Origin: Lodderomyces elongisporus
Taxonomy: Eukaryota > Ascomycota > Pichiomycetes > Serinales > Debaryomycetaceae
DNA: 64,000 nt
NCBI RefSeq assembly: GCF_030384665.1
Contig: NC_083674.1
Span: 744,001-808,000, forward strand
Direction: 5' to 3'
Of this stretch, positions 1 through 10,799 are shown one piece after another (the first letter of the stretch is position 1; every line of letters starts with the position of its first letter). The position numbers and the translations under genes are program-made. The notes under the pieces were generated by a model, which saw only the letters and a list, made by a program, of their open reading frames with translations, made no database searches and was not told the origin of the DNA.

Positions 1-240
1 TATCTATAAACCGATGAGCGGGCCCTGTAGAGTTTGAAGTGACGAAGAAGAGGGAGTAGGTGGAGGGAAAGAGTGGTGGTAGCAAAGTGGTACAAAATTA
101 AAGTTGTGTGTGTGTGTGTATGTGTTTTCTTCTTCTTTCTTTTTGGGGTTAGGGACGTGGTCATGTGTGTAGAAAAAAAAAACTCTAAGCAAAATTAATT
201 AAACACGGCGCTCACAAAAAGTCACTTTCGTCTCTCTCTC

Positions 241-248
241 TATAAATA
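241..248 (+). promoter_or_regulatory. TATA box without an assigned gene
   Basis: TATAAATA is a textbook TATA element on the plus strand, followed by a pyrimidine-rich stretch. The nearest plus-strand gene, FRS2, starts 2.1 kb further on. It could drive a non-coding transcript or a very long leader, or be chance in AT-rich DNA. Confidence 0.25.
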
Positions 249-692
249 GCAATCTTAAGCTAATCGCTCATAACTCATAACGTTTCTTTCTGTAACTTAC
301 ACGAACGAGGCAATGTAGAGCAAGGCAAAGCATTATATGATATAACACGATGATCACATATCCAATACAGTTTCCAAATGATTACTATTATTATTATTAT
401 TATTGCTCTTCGTCTGCATAAGGCACACATATATAAAAATCTTCAACTGTCATACTACACACTCTCTCTCTAAAACAACCAATGCCAATTTAAAATAGGC
501 TTGCTATTATAGCACCAATGAGGACAGAGGTGCATGACTATCAAATTTCTTTCATACATTGATTGTATTTGCCATTCTTTTTCTTCTACTTCTTCCTTTC
601 TTTATTTTGTGCTTTTTTTTTCTTCTTCATTTATTTGATTATTTGTTTCTGGTTTTTATGAAAACTCAGCCGCTTTTGACACTCTTGGCAGA

Positions 693-720
693 TACACACA
701 CACACACACACACACACATA
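693..720. repeat. CA dinucleotide microsatellite
   Basis: About a dozen consecutive CA units lie in spacer DNA. Nothing links it to a gene. Confidence 0.9.
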
Positions 721-1663
721 CAGCCAATATTGTTTATTTACAAATGATGGAAGAGCAAGTGAAAAGTAAAAGACATTTTACCATTCAAAACATTTATTCT
801 TTTCAGTCTTTACTGTTGACTATCTCGATTCTGGTTTATTTTTAATTTGAGGATCCATCGTCATTGCACATCAAATATACTAATTTCTGAGATGACGTAG
901 TTCTTTGCCCCTTTCTTTTTTTCTTTTTTTCTTTTCTTCTCTCTTTTCTCTCTTTTCCCCACTTACTCTTCAACCTATCTATCCATCACCCACTCCCCTC
1001 TCCCCTCCCCTCCCCTTCCTCCCTTGTTCGGCCAACTACTTGTCTCCCTAATTTAATATTTTTTTTGGACCTACTTCTCCTTCTTCTTCTTCTTTGTTCA
1101 TTCTTCTTGTAAATTATTACTAACTTGAATTATCTTAATTTTCTTAATATATAGCATAGTTTACAGAAATTGATCCTCGGGGGAGTTATTGTTGTTGTTT
1201 CTTTTTTAAATTTCCATCTATTTGGTCTAGTACAAAAGTCTCAACTGCGCACCAATATTTTTCTTTTTAGCACTACAAGAAAACTATTGTATGAGGAAAT
1301 AGTAGTGATATATATATATATATATACTTGTATATTATCAAGTACAACAAACCAAGGTAAACCCACTTTTTATCAAAATACATATACACACACAAATAAA
1401 AAATATAAGCACTATGAAAGTCATCTACATAATGGTGAATACTCCAGAGGAGCTCAACTTATAAAAAGAAGTAGAAGCATAGCTTTACAATATTCAAAAA
1501 GGTTGGTGATTTGTTCATTTGTTTTAATGTTGTTTTTTTTGTTGTTGTTACTTGTTCTATTTTCCAAAGGTTTTGCAACCAAAATGGAAGAAGAAAAAAA
1601 AAAAAATATTTATCATCAACATCATCAATAAGGTCCATCCAGTTCAAAAGTTTTCACACTTTA

Positions 1664-1664
<1 letters not shown>

Positions 1665-1695
<31 letters not shown>

Positions 1696-1696
1696 T
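1665..1696. repeat. CTT trinucleotide microsatellite
   Basis: An uninterrupted CTT run lies in spacer DNA. It produces false open frames rich in Leu, Phe or Glu on the two strands. Confidence 0.9.
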
Positions 1697-2384
1697 TTCC
1701 TTTTGTTTTTCTTTTTTTGCATCTTGTTTCATACCATTATATTTGCTTTGCTCTTGATATACAAGCTTCTGGTCAACAAATAATAATTCAAAAGTACAAT
1801 CCATCAATGAATAAAGAGACAAAGGAGAAGATCCCAATTTCAAAACTTGTTATACTCGCACCTTTTACCCAAGTAGCTACACAATTTACTCTAACAATTA
1901 CTAAAGGCAGTACTACTACTACTACTTGTTTAATAAAGAAGAAAATATAATTGAAAGGAAAAGTTCTCGCTTCATCATAATCGATATATGTATATATGAG
2001 CCGCAACATTCCAATTTAGGAAACCAACTTTACTCTAAAGAAACAAAAGGATAAAGAGAGAAGGAGAGAGAGAGAGAGAAAAATTAAGCAGACACTCTAT
2101 TCTTGTATGCTTGTGCGAGTATGTGAAAAGAGAAGAAGAAGAAGGAGAAGAAGAAGGTCAAAAAAAAAATTAAATTGTACAGATTAAATTTTCTTTTTCT
2201 TTTTTTTTTTTTTTTTTTTTTTTTTTCAAAAGTGTGAATCATCGAACTTGGCATCCAACACTTGATACACACACCCACTCTTTGAAAACATTCAACCTCC
2301 ATTTTTCAAAAACACACCTACCTAGCTACCTAGCTACCTACGTACCCCACCTTATATATATATATTTTTCTTTTGACCTACACT

Positions 2385-3875
2385 ATGTCAGATTTACTGT
2401 CAAAGATTCTTAAGTTGGTAGATTCCAATAATGGAGTTATTCAAAACACATTACAAGCACCCGAACTCGCCAACATAGATTCCAACACATTACACTCGGC
2501 ATTATCTTCGCTATGGTCGAAAGAAATGGTGAACTTCACCAAGATTGAACAAGACCAATGGGTTTTGACCAAAGAGGCCGAGGAGTACCTCAAGGCCGGA
2601 GCCACCCCGGAAGTGCAAGTTGTTGATGAAGTATTGAAGGCATTGGAAGGCTTGACTATATCACAGTTGAAGGAAAAATTGGGACCAGTGGGAATCGTGG
2701 GCCAAGGTAAAGCCTTTAAGAATAAGTGGTTAAGCAAGGATGGAGACAAACTTATTGCACAAGTCAAAGATTTACCAACCGATTTCGTTTTGCAAGAACT
2801 TGAAACAATCAAGAAAACTGGTTCACTAGACGACAAGAAGGAACTTGTAGAATTGAAAAAGAGAAAATTGATCAATTTGATGAAAATTGTAGGATACAAA
2901 ATCGAGAAAGGACCCAAGTTTGCCCTCGAGATTGTTAATTTGGAAACAGATATCACCTCCGACATGATTATGAACCAATCTTGGAAAACAGCACAATTCA
3001 AGCCATACAACTTCAACTCGGAAGGTGTTTACCCACAATCAGGTGCATTGCATCCATTAAACAAAGTTAGAGAAGAATTTAGACAAATCTTTTTTTCCAT
3101 GGGCTTCACGGAAATGCCCTCTAACCAATATGTTGAATCTGGATTTTGGAACTTTGATACCTTGTTTGTTCCACAACAACACCCAGCAAGAGATTTGCAA
3201 GACACTTTTTACTTGAAAGATCCAGTCAAGGCCAAGGAACCTGAAGACAAGGAATACTGGAACAATGTGAAACAAGTGCACCAAGAAGGTAAATACGGCT
3301 CCATCGGTTATAGGTATCCATGGAGTGCCGACGAATCGTTGAGAATGGTTTTAAGAACTCATACTACTGCCATTTCATCAGCATTATTGTACAAATTGGC
3401 CCAAGACCCTAAACCAACAAGATTGTTCTCCATCGATAGAGTCTTTAGAAACGAAGCCGTTGATGCTACACACTTGGCCGAATTCCACCAAGTTGAAGGT
3501 GTTATTGCTGGTTACGACATCACGTTGGGTGACTTGATTGGTTTTATGGATGATTTCTTTGGCAAGATGGGCGTTGACAACTTGAGATTCAAAGCTGCTT
3601 ATAACCCATACACCGAACCATCTTTGGAAATCTTTGCTTACCACAAGGGCTTAAAGAAATGGGTTGAAATTGGTAACTCGGGTATGTTTAGACCAGAAAT
3701 GTTGGAAACCATGGGCTTGCCATCCAACTTGCGTGTCTTGGGTTGGGGACTTTCTTTGGAAAGACCAACCATGATCAAGTACGGCGTTTCCAATATCAGA
3801 GAGTTGTTGGGCCACAAAGTCTCTTTGGACTTTATCGAGTCTAATCCTGCTGCTAGATTGGATGAGTTGTTGTAG
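2385..3875 (+). CDS. FRS2: Cytosolic phenylalanyl-tRNA synthetase alpha subunit
   Basis: This is the catalytic alpha subunit of the cytosolic alpha2-beta2 phenylalanyl-tRNA synthetase, which charges tRNA-Phe. The product is 496 residues, close to the about 500 of yeast FRS2. The open frame extends four codons upstream to a TTG, but the first ATG at 2385 (MSDL) is the natural start. The N-terminal part (about residues 1-170) is the helical tRNA-binding region. The class II core follows: the dimer-interface stretch PLNKVREEFRQIFF, motif 2 with FRNEAVDATHLAEFHQVEG, and motif 3 with GWGLSLERPTMI near the C-terminus. Codon 5 is CTG and is expected to encode Ser in this organism. The family assignment is very secure. 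Confidence 0.97.
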   Translation: MSDLLSKILKLVDSNNGVIQNTLQAPELANIDSNTLHSALSSLWSKEMVNFTKIEQDQWVLTKEAEEYLKAGATPEVQVVDEVLKALEGLTISQLKEKLGPVGIVGQGKAFKNKWLSKDGDKLIAQVKDLPTDFVLQELETIKKTGSLDDKKELVELKKRKLINLMKIVGYKIEKGPKFALEIVNLETDITSDMIMNQSWKTAQFKPYNFNSEGVYPQSGALHPLNKVREEFRQIFFSMGFTEMPSNQYVESGFWNFDTLFVPQQHPARDLQDTFYLKDPVKAKEPEDKEYWNNVKQVHQEGKYGSIGYRYPWSADESLRMVLRTHTTAISSALLYKLAQDPKPTRLFSIDRVFRNEAVDATHLAEFHQVEGVIAGYDITLGDLIGFMDDFFGKMGVDNLRFKAAYNPYTEPSLEIFAYHKGLKKWVEIGNSGMFRPEMLETMGLPSNLRVLGWGLSLERPTMIKYGVSNIRELLGHKVSLDFIESNPAARLDELL

Positions 3876-4470
3876 ATGTTTATAGACCAGTTTAAATTTT
3901 TTTTTTTTCTTCTTCATATGTTAATTCATAGATATATGTATGTATGTATATTCTTTCTGAACAAGATGTGAAAAGAATCATTTCAACAACCTCCATCTAT
4001 TTAATTTCTCTTCTTTTGCATTAGTGACTTTGATGTTTTCTATTTATAAATATAGTGGAAAAAAGAACTTAAACATAAGAGAATAGCACTAGATATCATT
4101 AATATACCTTACAATATGTGGAGGTTTACCAGATATTTTTCATTTACGTAGGATTACACCGCATAATAGTAAAATGTACGTTATTCATGTATATATAGAG
4201 AAAGGACAAAAAGAGAGAACCAAACGCAAAAAAATTTAATAGTAGAAAGAATCAAAGAAAATTGAAACCAAACTTTTTTTTTTATGGAAAAAAAAAGATA
4301 CATACCAGCAACAGCATTAAAAAAAAAGATTAGGAAAGAAGGGACGAAAGAAAGGTCGAAACAGAGTAAATAACAATTACTGGACATTTGCAAGAAGAGA
4401 AAGGAAAAGAAAATTTTTAAAAAAAAACACACAACAAATACAATCCACATTACTTTGTTCAAATTATCTT
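3876..4470. other. FRS2 to zinc-finger gene spacer
   Basis: This AT-rich spacer between two tandem plus-strand genes has repeated ATGT units just after the FRS2 stop (about 3934-3952) and A-rich tracts before the next ATG. I see no gene or clear regulatory motif in it. Confidence 0.6.
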
Positions 4471-5796
4471 ATGTCGAACCAAGAAACCGAAAATACACCC
4501 ACTCTGCTGGCCGTTCAACAATCTGTTGGTGGTCCAAGGGAAACTACAGCGGAACCTTTGAATGAAGCAACAAAAATTACAAAAATCACTAAAGCAACAT
4601 CAGCAGAAAATGCACCATCAATAGTCGAACACACTTGTCATTGGAAAGACTGCCCCGACCCTAACCATACCAATCTCGCCAATCTTGTTCACCACGTCAA
4701 TAGTATCCACGTAGGCCCACCAGCTGCAACTCCCAACACGATAAAATATACTTGTTTCTGGCAGGGTTGTGCACGTTACGGTAACGATCAACCCAGCCGA
4801 TTCGCTTTAATCTCGCATTGTAGAACACATACTGGAGAGAAACCGTATTTCTGTCCCATTCCAGAATGCGAAAAGCATTTCACACGGTCTGATGCATTGA
4901 CAAAACATGTCAAGAGTGTCCATGACTTGCACGTCATCAAGGATCAATTGAGCGCGTTAAAGGAACGAGCCAAGAGAGAAAAGTTGAATTTAGGGTTTGA
5001 TGTGGAAAAGTTGTCCGAAGATGACTATTTGAAGATCATTGAGGGTGACTTTGAATTGAAAATGCCGTGGTGGTATAATGTTAATACAATTGCATTGATG
5101 CAAAAATTGCAAAGTGCCAACGACAACACTAGTACAGAAAAGGCGATGAGTTTGGAGGATATACCTTTTGACTACAAGTATTTCAAACTTGCACATGCAC
5201 GAATCAAACATTTTATTACTAATCAAAAGAGGAGAGGAGGGCAAGACTATGACGGGTCATTTATCCCTGATCATGATGTGAATAATAGTGTAGTTAATAT
5301 CGTGAAGCGACAGTTGCTGGTTGGGAAATCCGCTAGGGAGATACACGACTACAATAGCGACGGTATTTTAAAATCCTTGTCGGATGAATCACAAGAGCTT
5401 GCTACTAGATACGATAATGGTATTAGCCTCAGCAAAAGCTCCGTTAATGGAAATGGTGATAATACATATCGCCATCAGAGACATGCTGATGTTGACGACG
5501 ATGATGATGATGATAATGATGAATATGCTAATAAGGAGATTGACAAAATTTCAGGTGTTGATGAGTTAAAGAAATTACACAGAAAACTACTAAATCTGTT
5601 AAATACAGGCATTCGGATTAACAAGACACTTTCTAAGAATCTTTCGCAAAGTATACTAGAAAAAAGGAGATTGTGGTTGCAAAATTCTATTTTGATTGAT
5701 GCAAATGCAGAAATCGGATTGCCTCCAAAGCCAGATAAGAATAATCCTCAACGAGTGATTCAGGATAAGTATGACGTGGAATTAGCGCGTCGGTAG
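4471..5796 (+). CDS. Three-finger C2H2 zinc-finger nuclear protein (Iec1-like?)
   Basis: The 441-residue protein carries three GLI/ZIC/YY1-style C2H2 fingers with C-X4-C spacing. Finger 1 has C56/C61, finger 2 C95/C100 and finger 3 C128/C133, each with a His pair. The linker HTGEKPYFCP between fingers 2 and 3 is the classical DNA-binding type. After residue 155 come a basic helix, a conserved-looking segment with MPWWYN, an acidic Asp run (about 336-348) and a C-terminal helical region (KKLHRKLLNLLN). The finger style recalls fission yeast Iec1, a subunit of the INO80 remodeller, and YY1 in animals. That link is inference from finger architecture. A sequence-specific transcription factor is the alternative. 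The first ATG in the frame is used and the frame is intact. Confidence 0.9.
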   Translation: MSNQETENTPTLLAVQQSVGGPRETTAEPLNEATKITKITKATSAENAPSIVEHTCHWKDCPDPNHTNLANLVHHVNSIHVGPPAATPNTIKYTCFWQGCARYGNDQPSRFALISHCRTHTGEKPYFCPIPECEKHFTRSDALTKHVKSVHDLHVIKDQLSALKERAKREKLNLGFDVEKLSEDDYLKIIEGDFELKMPWWYNVNTIALMQKLQSANDNTSTEKAMSLEDIPFDYKYFKLAHARIKHFITNQKRRGGQDYDGSFIPDHDVNNSVVNIVKRQLLVGKSAREIHDYNSDGILKSLSDESQELATRYDNGISLSKSSVNGNGDNTYRHQRHADVDDDDDDDNDEYANKEIDKISGVDELKKLHRKLLNLLNTGIRINKTLSKNLSQSILEKRRLWLQNSILIDANAEIGLPPKPDKNNPQRVIQDKYDVELARR

Positions 5797-7338
5797 AGGT
5801 TTTTTAAACCCACATATATATATATATATATATATGCAAAACAGAGGAACATATAGAGCAAATTAATAGAAATGAATTGCAGAAATGGTCAATACGTTAC
5901 TTTTATATTGGTTGGTTTCATGCTCGCAGACTCCATCAGTTCAATCGTAAAGAGTGAATTTTTTTTCAATGTACTTTTGAGTTGGGTACGAGTCCAGACT
6001 GGTGGATATATTAGAATAAAAATTTTTATCTTTATCGTGAAGGGGAAGGAATACAAATCAATCTTTGTTGACTATGACAATCAAATTCCAAAAGTGCTAG
6101 CTTTATACAAAAATCGCGGTGGTGGGCGGGGAGAGAGAGAGAGAGAGAGAGAAAATAAAATGAGAACAGGAGGCAGTGGCTGGTGCTTATTGTTATTGCA
6201 AAACACGTTTCACGAGATCAAGAATCAGATGAACTGGCATAAAAGCATCGTTCACTAGTATAAAGCAAAGCTTTTGTCCCCAGTTCGATGGTGTCCAACT
6301 CAAATAATTACCTAATTTGGATTAAAATAAATAAACACACAAACAAAACAAAATATCAAAATATCAAAATACCAAAAGGAGACGATGATGAAAGCCACCT
6401 CCTTTTCAAATCATGATAAGGTCCGGAGAGTCAAAAGGAAATGAAAAGTGCAGAGGGGGAAGGGGAGGAAGTAGGCGGATCTAAAATCCTTGAAATGCTC
6501 TTTTTTTTTCTTTTTTTCTTTTTTTTGTGGCCTTGTTGCTATTACATTATTTGTGGTAGAATTTCACAATGCAACATTACAACATCTCTTCTCCTCAGTA
6601 GAAGATGACTTTTGTGAAATTGAATTGGGCGCATGTGCACTGGACTAAGCACAACCAACCGTGTTATTAATACCATCATCGTTATTGTTATCAACATCAT
6701 TGTTATCAACATCATCATCATCATCATTGTTATCAACTTTATTATTATTATTATCATAATTGACATCTGCTGTTAAGTTTTATTTGAATATTAAAGATTG
6801 GGAAAGTCATTTTTTTTTGATTTGATCTATATTTCCTTTTCTTTTGTTTTTTTTCTTCTTGTAATTTATTTTGGGCAATCACTGTCATTATGTTACCTTC
6901 GCCAGCAACTACATGACTTTCATCTTTTAAAAGCCAAGTATGTTTAAAAATAGAAAGAAAGAAAGAAAGAAAGAATATATGTCAATTAAAGAGAGTACAT
7001 CTACTGGCCATTGCGGAATGGTTCTTTTGCAAGAAAACTCCTTTTTTTCTTTTTTTTGCTTTGTTCCAAAATGGTTAAAATAGAACAAAGAAATTTCCTA
7101 TTTTGAAGTTAACCTGAAAGAAAAGGAAAAACATATTGAGTAATGTAATCCAAGTGGAAAAGAAGAGAAACAATTTTGTTTTTTCTAATCAAGTTGATTC
7201 AAACCTTAGTTGAAATTTGGCAAATAGATTGCGATAAGAAAGATGGGGTTGAAGAATTTAGGACTCAGTACGTGAGATTGTTGAGCAGATGAAAAAATGT
7301 GTAGAAAAGTTATAAAGCACCACATATATTTTTGCTTA

Positions 7339-7402
7339 GCTTTTCCTTTTTCTTTCCTTTCCTTTTCCTTTTTCTTTCCTTTCCTTTTCCTTTTTCTTTT
7401 TC
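7339..7402. repeat. Imperfect pyrimidine tandem duplication
   Basis: A unit of about 22 bp made of C, T and CC steps is repeated in tandem and extended by a similar partial unit. It lies in the gene-poor region and has no visible role. Confidence 0.7.
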
Positions 7403-8264
7403 ATGTTCTTTTCCAGGTTCTTGTTCTTGTATTCATCTTTGGTGATTTGTATACAAATTTCTTTTCTTCTTTTGGTCCATAAAAGATGAAGGGACTTTCT
7501 CTCTAGAATATAAAATATCTTGAACAAGCATAATAAGTACTCAGCGAAAGATAAATGGCAAATGTTCACTTGTATCTACGCTTTTTGTCATTGGCCATGC
7601 AAGAGGCGCTACAAGTTGTCAATGCGAAACCTCCCCCTCCCCACCACTTTCCCGGCGATGCTTAGTAAACCTTCTCTCCACTTTTCTCCTCATACTTATT
7701 GTCTCCTTTCACTTTCAATTTCACTTCCTCTCTATCTCTATCTCTATCTCTGTCTCTTTCTCTGTCGTTTTTCTCTTTTACACAATAGAGTATTTCGTAT
7801 TGTTGATCGATTAGTCCTTTCTGCTTCAGTAGCTCTAGGTTACACGAGATGCAGATGGCACCTAAAGAGATTTGTGGAAAAAAAAAAAAGAAAAGAAAAG
7901 ATGATGAGAAATGAGAGAGCAAAATCAAGAATAATTCAGGAAAGGATTAAAGACCAACTTGGATAGATTAGACATAGAAAGACTTTCTCAGGGACAGTTT
8001 AGATTAGGATGGATACTACAATTAAAGCAAAAAAAGAAAAAAGAAGAGAAAAAGAAAAAGAAAAAGAAAAGAGTTACATATATGTGTATGTGTGTGAATT
8101 TTCAAAGCAATTTTGAAGTGCTATACATTCAACTTCAAAAAAAAACTTGTTGGTATAGACCAACAAGCAAAACTCCAGATGGGTGGGGAGGGGAAGGGGA
8201 AAAGAAGGTTTTGATTTTGTGTTATGTAAACCAGCATTGCGCTTAATATATTTTCCGCCGAGCT

Positions 8265-8301
<37 letters not shown>

Positions 8302-8760
8302 AGAGAGAGAGAAAAAGAGAGAGCCACCATTTGCTTTTCCATCAACAGAACAAACTCACTCAATAACTGAGCCTATATGGGGGGGGGAGTACCTCCTTTC
8401 CAAGTACTATGTCGTTTATCTCTTCTCTCCACTTTTGTTACCTCATACCCATCTCCTTTCCTTTTCTTTCCCCCCCCCCCACATTTAGACTTTATTATCT
8501 TTATATTTGTTTCTTTCATTATCTTTTTTTTTTTTAATTTGGTTTGTTTCATCCAGGTTGGGTGATTGAGTGATGGAGTAATTTGGTGGGGTGGGTAATG
8601 GCGTTCATCTAAGTCACCTCATACCAATGCACGATGCCAAAAGATGCAAAGATTAAGCTATTGTTTTCCTTCTTCCTTTTTCTATCTTTTTGAACTTAAC
8701 AAATCAAAGGCACAGATAAAAACAACAAGATAGACTCAAGACAATGTGCCATCCTAAGTA

Positions 8761-8770
8761 TATATAAATA
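8761..8770 (+). promoter_or_regulatory. TATA box, possible promoter of the 385-aa gene
   Basis: TATATAAATA is followed by a CT- and A-rich stretch typical of yeast start regions. The next plus-strand ATG with a long frame is at 10800, so transcription from here would give a leader of nearly 2 kb, spliced or unspliced. The assignment is tentative. Confidence 0.35.
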
Positions 8771-9369
8771 CTTAACATTTCGAAACTTTCTTCTTGCAAC
8801 ACTTATCTACAACCAGTACCACCGTTTTCACAACTGTTACCTTAATTGATTCCTGTGCTAAGGTAAAAAGAACAAATAAAAAGAAAGAAGCACATTTTCT
8901 TTAATTATATTTCGTGGAAAAGGAGGGGCAAAAACGAAAAAAAAACGAAAACAAGGAAAAAAACATAAAAAGAAAGAAAGAAAGAAAGAAAGAGCTAAAG
9001 CAAACACCACGACCCAGATCAAAGACCAAAGTCACAACTCATAGGGCCATTAGTGGATATAGCCAGCATTAAGGTTTTTCTTGTGATTAAGAAAAATCAA
9101 CGACAAAGCAAAAAGAAAAAAAAAAAACAGAGAAAGAAGAATAATAATTATACAATTTAGAGTGAAGAACTTTGTTCTGTTTTTGTTCTGTTCTGTTCTG
9201 TTCTGTTCTTCTTCTACTTCTCTTGGGTTGTCTTTACCTTTGTCCTCGACTCCTTAATTGAAAGTGCAAAGCAGAAACTGGGATATTAATATTTGTACAA
9301 CAAACCAGTTAACAAAAAAAGACCAACAAGAAGATAATAAACTTAACAAACTTAGATAAAATATTAACA

Positions 9370-9408
9370 AAAACATACAATAAAAACATACAATAAAAAC
9401 ATACAATA
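9370..9408. repeat. Three tandem copies of a 12-13 bp AT-rich unit
   Basis: The unit AAAACATACAAT occurs three times in direct succession, followed by an AAT run. It lies in the presumed leader of the 385-aa gene. Confidence 0.85.
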
Positions 9409-10635
9409 ATAATAACAATAATAATAATAAAAAGAATCAAAAAGTCACTAGGAGTTAACAAAAGAATATTCGTTGGACCAATCCCCTAAGCGGACTGCAT
9501 CAACACACACAAACGCACGCCCACGTACCTTTGCGGAGTTCATTTTATGTTTTTTTTTCTTTTTTTTTTTTTTTTTTTATAAATCGCTAAGATTATTATT
9601 TCGATCTTGCCCAAAGAAATAGCCTGGTCAAGTGTTTACCTACGCTTCTGTTCAAGTGTGCTTCTTTTTGAATATATTTTATTTTCTTAATCTTGTTTTT
9701 TTTTTTTTAAGATTTAAAGAAAAGAATCATATTCCGTTGAATTCACAATTTTTTTTAATTTTCATCTTGTTAGCTTCAACAGTTGCCTTGAATAACTATT
9801 TGAGGTTTAAGGAGGGGAGAAACGCATTACATCATTTCTTCCTTCCTTCTTTCCTTCCATCCAACCTTTTCATTTTTTAGTGGTCATTTTCTTTGTTTGT
9901 TTGGCAGGCAGGCTGGCAGGCTGGCTGACTAGTTGGTCATTTCTTTTTCAGTGATATATGCTGAATAACCATACCGCTTAAGGCAAACTCTTTTGCAATC
10001 AACTGAACTCAATCTTTATAAAAAAAATTTATTTGAAGGAACAACCACCTTTACATTTAAGTTGTCAAGTAACATCATTTCATTGGGCGAACAGCACTCG
10101 TCACTCAGTTTTTGTTGTTTTTCTTTTCAAAAGAGAAACAAAAGGAAAAGGAAAAGGAATAAAAAGTGACCAAGCAACACAAACCAATCACGTAAGTTAT
10201 TAGTTTACTTACTACGGCTTCATTTCTAGTGCTTGCTTGCTTGTTCGTTCTTTTCTTTTTTTTTTTTTAACTCATCGTTTAATCATTGCTAGAAGACCTA
10301 GTTTGTGATTCATTAAGAAGTCGTCCAAATCAGTTCTTTGCTTTGCTTTGCTTTTCCCCAATTTGTTTTTTTTTTTTGCATTTTCGTCTTGTACTGGTTG
10401 CATAATTTGGCTTTCATTATCTCCGTATTCCATTAGAGTTTTGCTTTTCGCACACAAATCTTAGTATCTGCTCCGCTTACCGGATCTTGATTTAAAATAA
10501 TATTGACACATACATAAACATACAGAGCACAGCATTTCACAATATTTGATGATCTCATTATAACTTTATCATCATTTAATATCTTCACTCTAGAATCCAC
10601 AATCTCCATTAAATCTTCAAGCTAAGATTACCAAT

Positions 10636-10658
10636 ATATATATATATATATATATATA
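10636..10658. repeat. TA dinucleotide run
   Basis: A TA run lies about 140 bp before the ATG of the 385-aa gene. It may act as a TATA-like element or just open the DNA. Confidence 0.8.
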
Positions 10659-10799
10659 ATCAGTTTTCCCTTTTCAGTGTCAGGTTTATATAGTTTCCAT
10701 TTTTCCAAGAACCACATTGGTTGCAAAATAAAAAACAAAAAACAATTAAGCAAAAAAAAACAAATTAACAAACAAATCAACAAACAATACAAAACAAAA

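Larger units (their letters stand above)
1..2384. other. Gene-free AT-rich spacer upstream of FRS2
   Basis: I see no convincing coding region here. The short open frames are translations of CT- or T-rich tracts and have no recognisable domain. The stretch holds a CA dinucleotide run (about 693-720), a TA run near 1310-1326, a CTT run (about 1665-1696) and a long T tract near 2200-2226. A TATAAATA box lies at 241-248, and a TACTAAC followed by a TAG occurs at 1118-1155, but neither connects to a gene I can identify. The last few hundred bases, with CT-rich tracts and short T runs, are the probable FRS2 promoter and leader. Confidence 0.6.
5797..10799. other. 5 kb gene-poor region upstream of the 385-aa gene
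   Basis: No conserved coding region is visible. The open frames at 5872-6258 and 7520-7966 look like chance. The DNA is dominated by A/T tracts and simple repeats: a TA run (5817-5836), a GA run (about 6130-6151), AAAG runs (about 6951-6976 and 8968-8992), a pyrimidine duplication (about 7339-7402), T runs near 8269-8297 and 9562-9580, a GTTCT run near 9184-9209, a 12-13 bp unit repeated three times (9370-9408) and a GGCAGGCT cluster near 9903-9926. A strong TATA box lies at 8761. Between two plus-strand genes this looks like an extended promoter plus a long leader for the downstream gene, as seen for developmental regulators in Candida. That reading is inference. Confidence 0.55.

Noticed and set aside
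1118..1155. TACTAAC followed by an acceptor-like TAG, with GTATGT near 118
   Set aside because: The next plausible ATG is over 1.2 kb away and the donor lies in a GT repeat, so no gene can use this intron.
1170..1631. A 153-codon open frame in the left spacer
   Set aside because: It does not start at an ATG, and much of it is translated TA, T and A tracts.
5872..6258. A 128-codon open frame just after the zinc-finger gene
   Set aside because: No domain, a GA microsatellite in the middle and low-complexity composition. It looks like chance in AT-rich spacer.
7520..7966. A 148-codon open frame in the 5 kb spacer
   Set aside because: It is built largely from CTATCT and CT repeats, with no recognisable family and no good start context.
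10272..10457. A minus-strand 61-codon frame rich in Lys
   Set aside because: Short, interrupted by an A/T tract translation, with no neighbour or domain supporting it.
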